Assembly (NCBI GenBank): GCA_000969725.1
Contig: JXSR01S015957.1
Source of the DNA: Ophiothrix spiculata
Lineage: Eukaryota; Echinodermata; Ophiuroidea; Amphilepidida; Ophiotrichidae
Strand: one strand, 5' to 3'
DNA: 26,531 bases
Part shown: one piece after another, positions 19,247 through 26,531 of the stretch
Position numbering within the stretch: position 1 is the stretch's first letter
How the letters are laid out: every line of letters starts with the position of its first letter
Program-made: the position numbers and the translations under genes
The notes under the pieces: model-generated
Seen by the model: the letters and a program-made list of their open reading frames with translations, nothing else
Databases searched by the model: none
What the model was told of the DNA's origin: nothing

Positions 19247-20313
19247 AAGACTGTGTATTGGCAGACATCAAGTGATATCTTTTGATGATTTGTGTTCCTA
19301 CTTACACATATTGTTTTATGCCAGACAAAGTTCATGAAAGCTAGTCTAACAAAATATATACAAACAATACCATAGATTTGTTTTTTTTAAATATGGATTG
19401 TTTTAGCCTTGAACCCTGTATACCTATCATTTTTATTCATATTTTTATAAAGACATAATGTGCACTATCAAAGCCAATCCATCTTTCATATGGGCAAACT
19501 TTCCATTTATCAGGTTGTTTTACCACTTAAATTTTCATTTTTTAAAATAATAAATTTCTGAACACCACAGTTTTTTCATAAAATCAGGTCATTAAGAATT
19601 GATTTGTCTGTCTGGAGAGCCCCATTGAAGAAGTCTGGTCAATGGCACTGCCATACTTTTTTGAGGGAGTGATAAATTGAAATTGCTTAGGAAAACCATT
19701 CATCTTTATCAAATTTTGGGGGAAAAAATTCTCATATTCAGTCTATAGTACGGCAATATGTCATCCAGGTCCGTATTGCACCAAGTGTTTATTTAACACT
19801 CATTCTTGGAACAGAAGTGCTTTGACCCCATTAATATCATCAAGTTTTAACTAATAATTCAATTTAAGCATATGAATTTGAAAAATAATATATGATTTAC
19901 ATGATAAAGATTTTCTGGGTTGGGTTTACTTAAGTGTTTGAGGTATCAGCTTGTGGCAATTAATCTGCAAAGCAACAAGGTGGATGATTTTAAGCTGTTA
20001 CAAGTTGATATGTCAAGATATATGACAATTATTTGATAATATATGGCAATTTTTGTAGCTTTTTAACTTGTGTCATAAGTCAAACAATCTAATATTGATT
20101 TAGTCTTGCTATTTGTTCACTTCTGGTGTCTTATGTGGAGGAAGCAATATTTTTTAATTTCTAACTTGGAGTCGCTTTTTGAACCGGATGTATGACTTTT
20201 GTGATATTTTCGTTATTTTACAGAAGCAATTTTGTGTCAAATTAGCTCACATATTCTATTAATTTTTTGGCATTAATGTCCAAGGACATAACCAATTGGT
20301 CCAGCGTATCAGT
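19247..20313. other. Non-coding, nothing recognised
   Basis: AT-rich intron sequence with no exon, repeat copy or RNA signature that I can support. Confidence 0.5.
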
Positions 20314-20460
20314 GGCTGATTTCACTAACATTTAGCGATGGTCGCTAACCCCGTTTTGATCGCTAACTCCAAAAATGAGTATTTTTTGAGTCATTTTTGC
20401 AATTTAGTGATCAAAACGGGATAGCGATCATCGCTAAACATTATATTAGTGAAATCGGCC
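20314..20460. mobile_element. 147-bp foldback MITE
   Basis: GGCTGATTTCACTAAC, TTTAGCGATGGTCGCTA and CCCGTTTTGATCGCTAA on the left face the reverse complements of TTAGTGATCAAAACGGG, TAGCGATCATCGCTAAA and TTAGTGAAATCGGCC on the right. The loop is about 40 nt around 20385. Confidence 0.88.
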
Positions 20461-20517
20461 CAAGGGCTCATTTCAGAGTCCTTTGCTGTTCCACTTCATA
20501 AGTTTCTAAAAAGAACG

Positions 20518-20924
20518 AGGTAAAACCAAGGAAATTTATCTAGACTCGCTGCCATTTTGATTTGACTTCTGAGTAAATCCTATAGGAGTGAATCCTTGAA
20601 ATTGTCGCTCATGGAGGGTGAGTTATTGTACCTCCGGTATTTTACGTCTCCCTGTGCCACACTTCGAGTGTCTTCCAAACGGATTAGCGGGAAAATTGCC
20701 GTACTTTAATCAGAGCAAGTCACTATACAACTTGAAACGCAGACTCGGTTTGTGCATGAAACAAATTGCACATGCTGTATATGTGTCAAGTGAAGATTTA
20801 CGCGACCTGCCTGGATATCAGGTCAAATTCTGAATATATCTGGAGGTACAATAACTCCGCTCCATGAGTGACACAAGATGGCAACGAATCCAGATTCCGC
20901 TATAAAATTTCCTTGGGTGAAACC
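20518..20924 (+). mobile_element. MITE family B, copy 2
   Basis: Long TIRs: GGTAAAACCAAGGAAATTTA then CTCGCTGCCATTTTG and CTCATGGAGGGTGAGTTATT on the left, mirrored by AACTCCGCTCCATGAG, CAAGATGGCAACGA and ATAAAATTTCCTTGGGTGAA (ACC) on the right. The interior is shared with 8638-9002. This is the better-preserved copy and defines the family's ends. Confidence 0.88.
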
Positions 20925-21054
20925 AATCTTAAGTTTGGCTCAAGACACATTGCTCCTTCTCTTAACTTAATTTCACACTAAAATTATAAGTAAGGAAGTA
21001 AAAAAATAAAAGATGAAAATAATATGTACTATTTATTATAAACTACTATTTTAG

Positions 21055-21093
21055 CAACCCCAAAAGGAATTGAGATGACAACTACAGAACAGC
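21055..21093 (+). CDS. Exon j: 39-nt exon, Thr-rich stalk
   Basis: Acceptor CTACTATTTTAG and donor GTAAGA (AGC/GTAAGAG). Symmetric phase 1-1, encoding TTPKGIEMTTTEQ. Phase matches the 27-nt exon before and the EGF exon after. The clustered Thr and Pro suit mucin-type O-glycosylation in an extended stalk, as known for LDLR-family linkers. Skipping keeps the frame. As with the other short exon, identification rests on splice signals, frame and composition. Confidence 0.7.
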
Positions 21094-21364
21094 GTAAGAG
21101 CTTCATAACGGCATTCATTTGTGCAGTTTTAACTTTAATTCACAAATATTAAAAATTGTTAGGGTAGATTGGGGCAGCATGTGGAAATTAAATATTCATG
21201 TTGTAATTTTCACTTGAAAATGGATTAGATATTTTCCTGTATGGTTATTCTGTACCTACTAGTTGCTATTGCTAGGCACTTTGGTTACTAGTGAGGAGCA
21301 ATACCGGGGAGCAGTCAAATATGAAATGGATACGGGTGTAAGGCCCACGCTCCGACCGGCTGGG

Positions 21365-21530
21365 GCATTCGGTGAGAACACAAGCTCAAAAAATGAGGGG
21401 TCATTGGGTGAGAGCATGAATTTTGGCATTCAGTGAGAGAAAATACAAAAATATGAGGGCTCATTGGTCAAAACATTAGGGGTCGGCATGATTTTTGGCA
21501 TTCGGTGAGTGAAATTTGGCATACGGTGAG
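21365..21530 (+). repeat. GGCATTCGGTGAG interspersed direct repeats
   Basis: GGCATTCGGTGAG or a near variant recurs at about 21364, 21426, 21498 and 21520, with GGTGAGAGCA and ATGAGGGSTCATTGG between. Irregular spacing suggests a decayed tandem repeat. Confidence 0.6.
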
Positions 21531-21802
21531 AAAAAAATATAAACAATTATGGGGTTGTTGGGTGAGAGCACATGCAATTGTAAAAAATAGGCTTGTTTTG
21601 GTGAAAGCGACGCTGAAAAGGGGGAGGTCTTTTGAGCCTTGCATATGCATCGCCTCCGGAATGGGACTGCCCCCCCCCCCCTCCGGAGCAATATCTAACT
21701 TAGGACGAAATCTTTTAGTGGTTGATGTTTCCACATGTGCCAAGTTCCTAGTCTACCCTACTTTTTACCACAACTATCTTGCACGATTTGCTCTTTTGAT
21801 TG

Positions 21803-22046
21803 CAATTGGCCTTTCTTAAAATTTCAAAATTTTGCAAGCAACATTTGCAATTGGTCTTTCTCTCTTAAAATTTCAAAATTTTGCATGCAACATTTGCAAT
21901 TGGTCTTTCTCTCTTAAAATTTCTAAAATTTTTCAAGCAACATTTGCAATTTGTCTTTCTCTCTTAAAATTTCTAAATTTTTAAAGGAACATTTGCAATT
22001 GGTCTTTCTCTCTTAAAATTTCAAAATTTTGCAAGCAACATTGTAT
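21803..22046. repeat. Minisatellite, about 50-bp unit, five copies
   Basis: The unit is GCAATTGGTCTTTCTCTC, TTAAAATTTCAAAATTTTGC, AAGCAACATT. The GCAATTGGTCTTT start recurs every 47-52 bp from about 21803 to 22000. Internal AAAATTTCAAAATTTT adds local dyad symmetry. Confidence 0.9.
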
Positions 22047-22581
22047 TGCATATGTGTGTTCGTTCATCCCTATTCAGCTATAAATGCAGTAAACTTCATT
22101 TTGTGCTACAGGTGAAAATACATGCCAAGGTCATAATTATATGCTGAAATCGATTTTCTGGCGAACCTTATGCTTATTTTAAAAACACCTGCAAAGTTTC
22201 ATTTCAAGAAAATGGTTGGAAATATGAAATGTATCTGTATATTCCAAGGGCAATCGACAGAAAATATAGTGCTTCTGATCTTTGAATGTGTTTATATCAG
22301 TTATACATTTACACCCTGACAACTTGAATTCTGTGAATTAAGTGAAGTTCATGGAGGAATCATTTTAATCCTTATAACATGATCTTTGCAAATACATAAA
22401 AAAGTGAAAATGACAAGAGACGTTATTTATGGCTGGTTTGAGATGAACGCTCACTTATATTTTTTTACTTAAAATCAATATTTCGTAGGGAGGTAATAGA
22501 AAGAGAGCAGAGAAGAAAAATGAAGGTTAGGAACAGGGAAGAAGAAGAGTAGTTGAGGAAATTTGAAATATTTTCCAGTGT

Positions 22582-22607
22582 ACCCCCCCCCCCAAAAAAA
22601 AAAAAAG
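22582..22607. repeat. Compound homopolymer (C)11(A)13
   Basis: A C-run joined directly to an A-run. The same arrangement, (C)10(A)13, occurs near 11614-11636. Confidence 0.9.
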
Positions 22608-23113
22608 ATTTGCAATTATACAACACACAAGTTTTTGAATACAGCTGGACAATTGTTACTTTATTATGGTGTAAGTAATTTTCATATGATGCTAACATGG
22701 GTTAGGAAAATGTTGGCTTAGTATGGGATTGACACGGCCCTCATGAGTTGATGTGGAAGTTTTAACGAAGCCCATTGAAATGTTCCAGCATTTTACATAT
22801 TTAGTTTGTACTTTGTCATAAATTCCTGTGACAAGTTATCGTGGTTTTTTTTTCAAAAACGAGCATATAGCTTTCAATCAGCTTTGTAAATTAACTTTTA
22901 TGATTCTCTCTTTTCTTTTTCTTTTTTTCTTTTTTTTTTTGTTCTGACTGTCGAAGTTAAGTCTCTCACTCACTATGATAGGTCTTTTCTGCTCAAAATG
23001 ATTTTATGTTTTTTGGTATGAGCAATGTTCTGGATAATAGTTCATTGACAAGTGATGATGAAAAACTGATTTGGATATTATCTTGGTTTCCTCAAGTTTG
23101 TTTTTATTGCTGT

Positions 23114-23249
23114 AAAGATATGATGTCATATATGTCTGCCCCTGGCTAAAGATATGATGTCATATATGTCTGCCCCTGGCTAAAGATATGATGTCATATA
23201 TGTCTGCCCCTGGCTAAAGATATGATGTCATATATGTCTGCCCCTGGCT
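23114..23249 (+). repeat. Four exact copies of a 34-bp tandem repeat
   Basis: The unit is AAAGATATGATGTCATATAT then GTCTGCCCCTGGCT, four times with no difference between copies (4 x 34 = 136 bp). Each unit contains the dyad ATATGA-TG-TCATAT. Exact identity implies recent expansion. There are no spacers, so this is not a CRISPR array. Confidence 0.95.
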
Positions 23250-23284
23250 ATCAAACACAACATTTGACTAAATGCTACATTTTT

Positions 23285-23940
23285 ATCCCCCTGGCTTGAA
23301 AAGTAGAAGGGGGATTGTGGCATAGTATTGGATGTCCGCGTCGTCTGCGTCGTGAAAAGGGTTGACATTTGCCTCTAACTTCTGCATACTTCAATGGATT
23401 TCGACCATTATCATGCTTTGAGGTGTCCAAGTGTGGGAAAATATTGGATCCAAAACATGATAATGATAAAATTGGATGATTTACGCCCAATATTTATTGG
23501 TCTTGCTATGAGTTTTAAAATATTGGACTCGACTGCGTCTCGTCCAATATGTTTGCAACTCATAGCTCGACCAATAAATATGGGCTCAATCGATCCAATT
23601 TTATACCAAACTTGGGTCATGGGTGCAGCATGGGAACCAGCATTTGTCAATGAGGTCAAAGGTCATAATAGGTCAAGTTGCAAAATAGGCTGAAATTGTC
23701 AATTTGGCCTCATTTGACTGTCATTTGAAAAGCGTTGCTTTAATTCAAATCAAAGTCAGTAGCAATGATCAATAGGTGGGGGACTAGGGGTGAGGTGAAG
23801 GGTTTTGAGGTCAAAGGTCATATAGGGGTCAAACATTGGGGTCGAATTTTCAACTTTATCCAATTTGCAAGGTAATGGTGTCAAATTGTTTGTCTCAGAC
23901 CAGCTATCAAAAGTGTCAATGGTGACCCCTTCATCCAGCA
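23285..23940. mobile_element. Interspersed repeat block with foldback core and GGTCA motifs
   Basis: Starts at CCCCCTGGCTTGAAAAGTAG then AAGGGGG, a near-palindromic G/C-rich end unlike the surrounding AT-rich intron. It includes the foldback at 23467-23603 and a tail with several AGGTCA or GGGTCA motifs. No coding frame is supported. It is called a mobile-element remnant from composition and structure only. Confidence 0.5.
23467..23603. repeat. Inverted repeat within the block, arms about 60 bp
   Basis: AAATTGGATGATTTACGCCC, AATATTTATTGGTC, GCTATGAGTTT and AATATTGGAC on the left pair with GTCCAATAT, CAACTCATAGC, GACCAATAAATATGGGC and GATCCAATTTT on the right. The loop is about 13 nt (TCGACTGCGTCTC). 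Confidence 0.88.
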
Positions 23941-24987
23941 TCTACATTTTTTGGTGATCGCGTGGTTCCGAGAACCAGTATTTTTTATGATTGTTTTAGT
24001 ATCTTTTAGCTACAGTTGTTTCAAGATCTTTCTATCTGTATATACCATGATGCACTATTCAGTGACAGGTCCTTGTGCCATGTTGTCAAATTTGATCTTC
24101 TGTAACACAATTCGGTCGCTTTCGAAAATCCCTGTGATCCAAATTCTTGTCGTTAGACTATTTGTAACTTCTGGTGTTGTGATCATGACTTTTACGGATT
24201 TGAGTGGCTTTGGAATATTTTTTTGTAATCATTCTTTGGGACTCTGTTCTGGAACGCAGGTCGGAGCAAATTTGCAAACTGCTCATTTGTGTACATACTG
24301 TATTAAATGATACTCATATTTCTTATATTTTTCAGCTATAATGATGAAAAAGTATTGTTTCCATTTTGTTGTTAGTATAGTTTCTAGAATCTAGACATTT
24401 TACATTGCTTCACATCGCTAATGTTTTTTTTTTCACTCATTTAACATGCTATGATAATAAATTTCATTGATTTCAACCAGAAACATATGCCGTTACATTT
24501 TATGCAAATTTAATATGTAATTCAATTGAAAAACAATAGTTTTAAGAGTTCTATACACAATTAAGGATTATCATTGTGATCAATTTTTTTATGGAAGTCT
24601 TCTCAACTAAGTAAGTGTTGCATTCTTTTAATCATGGATAAAGACTATTTCAAATGTATTTATTTCTATTGTTGTTTCAAATAATTCTCGGACACGAAAA
24701 TTTAGAGCCTGGCATAACACATTGTGTGTGCATTTTACGCGAGTACACAATGTTTTTCAGGCACGCGCGACGTCGCAGTACTGTGGATTACTGATTGGAA
24801 ACGTTGTTGCCTACTTGCCAGTGTCACAACTTGTGGATATGTGGTGGCTGCATTCAGTAATCTTGTTCGTGTCCTAAATTTATTTGAAACAATAATAATC
24901 CCAACAGAGTACAGATAGTAGTTCATATGAGAGAAAATGCTATAAAGGTATTAACATGTTTTACTGGTTTTGTTTGCCTTTTTTTAG

Positions 24988-25096
24988 TTGAACCTTCGTC
25001 TCCTAATAGACAACCCACCACAACTCAGAGGAGTGATTGTACAACATTAGGATGTCAAAATGGCGGCACTTGCCAACAGACCTTTGGAACATGTGT
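24988..25096 (+). CDS. Exon k: stalk end and first part of a split EGF domain
   Basis: A 109-nt phase 1-to-2 exon with acceptor GCCTTTTTTTAG and donor GTAAGT. It encodes LEPSSPNRQPTTTQRSD then CTTLGCQNGGTCQQTFGTCV. The first half continues the Ser/Thr/Pro-rich stalk. The second is the start of an EGF domain (C-x4-C-x-N-G-G-x-C) cut by a phase-2 intron just before the fifth cysteine. The family-typical C-Q-N-G-G-T-C makes the assignment secure. Confidence 0.92.
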
Positions 25097-26154
25097 GTAA
25101 GTTGACAAATGAAAAAACATTGTGCCAAATTCAGCACCTTTGTTTATATCAGAAATGATGTTAACAAAGAGGGTATATGCACCACATCAAGAAATATAGA
25201 GAGAAATATATCTCAAAAATAAGATTGTTTGGATTTGAATGCTCAGATGTATTTTAGTGTGTTTGGTTAATCAAAAGCAACACAAATTTGTCAAGAATAT
25301 TGATAAAGGTTATTTGCAATGGTTTTAAAACATCTGGTGTGCATGCCTCATGTTGAAACCATAGGTCCTGTTTCTTTAGCATGCTTTTTGTCCCCTAAGG
25401 ACTTGCCCTGTTCTCCTTTATCAGAATTAGTCCACTTAATATTCAGGTATGGGAAAAGTCAAGATGACCTAAAGCTTGTATAAATTTCTACATTTAGCAC
25501 TTTTAACAGCTTTAAGTATGAAGTAAAAACTTGCTTTCATTTTAAACTTACATGAATTACTAAATTGCCATTTAGGGGTTTTTGAGACTTGATTTTAACT
25601 TGAAAATTGGAGAAATGACAAAACTTAATTTAACCATTATTCATGGATATTGACTGTCATGGACATCAGTCAACTGAAAATCTTTCTTCCAGGTACAACA
25701 TCTATGGACACCACAAAGACATGATGTCTGCACTTTAAAAAGGTTACTCATTTATACAACATCAAACAAATTTGGATGCTGATTTCATCAGGATGGAGAT
25801 GGAGATCAGAGCTGTTAACCTCATGATGTTTTTTAATTTGATTTTTAATGCTTGTAATACCAAGCTTTAGAACCTGCAAATTTATTTTTCTGTACAGCAA
25901 TATACAAACAAAAGTAGATATTTTGCTTTCCATATATTCATGAATTGAGTTTATAATTATGTAATCTATAAATAAAAAATTAAAAAATGCATAGCTAATC
26001 TCCTAAGGCCACGAACCTGTTGAACATATCTTGCACACTGAGCACAATAAGTAGGGTTTTACATATCTAAATATATGTGTTTTTGACACATTAGATCACA
26101 TGATATGTAATCATTTGCCTGTTTTATTGATTTCCGCTATGATTTTGTTTCCAG
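25097..26154 (+). other. Intron k-l
   Basis: GTAAGT ... TTTTGTTTCCAG. No known repeat seen. A strong alternative acceptor at 25692 is followed by a short frame, a stop and an AATAAA at 25971 (see findings). Confidence 0.75.
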
Positions 26155-26231
26155 ATGTAAAGTTGGTTTTAATGGTGAACTGTGTCAATACCAAGGTGGA
26201 TCAAATAATGCACAACAAGGAGACCAGGAAG
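26155..26231 (+). CDS. Exon l: end of the split EGF domain
   Basis: A 77-nt phase 2-to-1 exon with acceptor TTTTGTTTCCAG and donor GTGAGT. It encodes CKVGFNGELC then QYQGGSNNAQQGDQE. C-x-x-G-F-x-G-x-x-C completes the six-cysteine EGF begun in the previous exon (CVCKVGFNGELC). A Gly/Gln/Asn-rich, cysteine-free tail follows, perhaps the lead-in to a membrane-proximal segment. The gene continues beyond the window with a phase-1 junction. Confidence 0.92.
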
Positions 26232-26375
26232 GTGAGTGTCATTGAGTTCTACACATAATAGACGGACTGATAATGGTGGCATTGTGGCGATCGCCACTTG
26301 AGCTGCTTGGTTTTGGTTGTTCAGGGCCGGTTGCTTGGTCCCTAATGGCCGGTTGATAAAAAGTTTTTTGTCTCT

Positions 26376-26531
26376 TGTCAGTTTTCTCATGCTGCATGCA
26401 AAAATTTGGGACTTTTTTAATTTTTATTTTTTGCTTGTCAGTTTCCTCAAACTACGTTCAAAAAATTGGGACGGGGTGTTTTTTTTTTTTTTTTTCTTGT
26501 CAGTTTTCAAAACTACGTTGACAAAATTTGG
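26376..26531. repeat. Tandem repeat with CTTGTCAGTTTYC core, at window edge
   Basis: CTTGTCAGTTTTCTCATGC, CTTGTCAGTTTCCTCAAAC and CTTGTCAGTTTTCAAAAC start near 26376, 26434 and 26496. Each is followed by a CAAAAATTTGGGAC-type stretch and a T-run. Spacing is about 60 bp; it continues past the window end. Confidence 0.8.

Larger units (their letters stand above)
16617..21054 (+). other. 4.4-kb intron i-j, almost wholly repeats
   Basis: GTAAGT ... CTATTTTAG. In order: minisatellite (16634-17466), 742-bp foldback, second foldback, MITE C copy 2, an unrecognised stretch (19247-20313), a 147-bp foldback, MITE B copy 2, and an unrecognised tail. Confidence 0.8.
21094..24987 (+). other. 3.9-kb intron j-k, repeat-rich
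   Basis: GTAAGA ... CCTTTTTTTAG. It contains a GGCATTCGGTGAG repeat cluster (21365-21530), a 50-bp minisatellite (21803-22046), a C/A compound tract (22582-22607), a CT-rich tract (22905-22945), a 34-bp exact tandem repeat and a repeat block with a foldback. 22050-22580 and 23945-24980 show nothing recognised. Confidence 0.7.
5405..26231 (+). other. Partial gene locus: LDL-receptor-related (LRP-like) protein, 12 exons
   Basis: Exons 5405-5530, 6408-6539, 7947-8072, 8472-8610, 10527-10715, 11253-11515, 12433-12645, 13671-13811, 16590-16616, 21055-21093, 24988-25096 and 26155-26231 join to 527 uninterrupted codons. All introns are GT-AG, and phases (1,1,1,2,2,1,1,1,1,1,2,1) agree across every junction. 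Domain order is EGF, cbEGF, YWTD propeller, EGF, Thr/Pro-rich stalk, EGF. In the LDLR/LRP family this arrangement forms the extracellular ligand-release and ligand-binding region of a single-pass endocytic receptor. The last propeller blades resemble LRP1 in style (a Cys in the fourth YWTD-like motif, an N-x-S/T glycosylation site in the fifth blade, then an IKVY strand before the next EGF). Both ends are missing, so membrane anchoring and tail motifs are inferred from the family. A secreted relative is possible. The family call is firm; orthology is not. Confidence 0.9.

Noticed and set aside
21468..21819. Overlapping open frames on both strands, 71-104 residues
   Set aside because: They fall in repeat sequence with a C-run and show no domain or splice signals.
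23114..23249. CRISPR array
   Set aside because: Units are directly adjacent with no spacers, in a eukaryotic intron.
23951..24310. 119-residue open frame as a membrane-protein gene
   Set aside because: Hydrophobic but with no family motif, no splice support and AT-rich codons consistent with chance. It lies wholly in an intron.

Overview
The window is eukaryotic genomic DNA: AT-rich, dominated by introns and repeats, with one recognisable protein-coding gene on the + strand. Twelve exons can be placed by GT-AG boundaries, matching intron phases and domain content. They run from 5405 to 26231, total 1581 nt (527 codons) and stay open throughout. No start codon, signal peptide, transmembrane segment or final stop is visible, so this is an internal piece of a longer gene.

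The encoded protein is a low-density-lipoprotein-receptor-related (LRP/LDLR family) ectodomain. In order it has an EGF-like domain, a calcium-binding-type EGF domain, a six-bladed YWTD beta-propeller (five YWTD-like motifs), a closing EGF domain, a Thr/Pro/Ser-rich stalk built from two tiny symmetric exons plus the start of a third, and another EGF domain split by an intron. This is the EGF-A / EGF-B / propeller / EGF-C / O-glycosylated-linker order known from LDLR, VLDLR and LRP1. Gene style, compactness and the many short foldback elements suggest a marine invertebrate, perhaps a deuterostome. The species cannot be named from the sequence.

Layout. 1-5404: no exon recognised; one foldback element and two copies of a MITE. 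5405-6539: two EGF exons flanking an intron that holds a broken non-LTR retrotransposon fragment ending at telomere-like CCCTAA repeats. 6627-7230: four partial tandem copies of the second EGF exon's 3' end with its 5' splice site. 7947-12645: the five propeller exons, with MITEs and foldbacks in their introns. 13671-16589: the third EGF exon, then a second tandem array of partial exon ends plus splice donors, split by a 1.18-kb transposon-like insertion with near-identical terminal inverted repeats. 16590-21093: a 27-nt exon, an 830-bp minisatellite, a 742-bp near-complete inverted repeat, more MITEs and a 39-nt exon. 21094-24987: an intron with two minisatellites and a repeat block carrying nuclear-receptor-type DR1 motifs. 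24988-26231: the split EGF domain.

The most unusual observation is that two different EGF exons of the same gene have independently had their 3' half, 5' splice site and the start of the following intron amplified in tandem. This leaves about fifteen acceptor-less exon ends, most still carrying a GTATGT-type donor, downstream of the true donors. No other gene is supported; the remaining short open frames look like chance.
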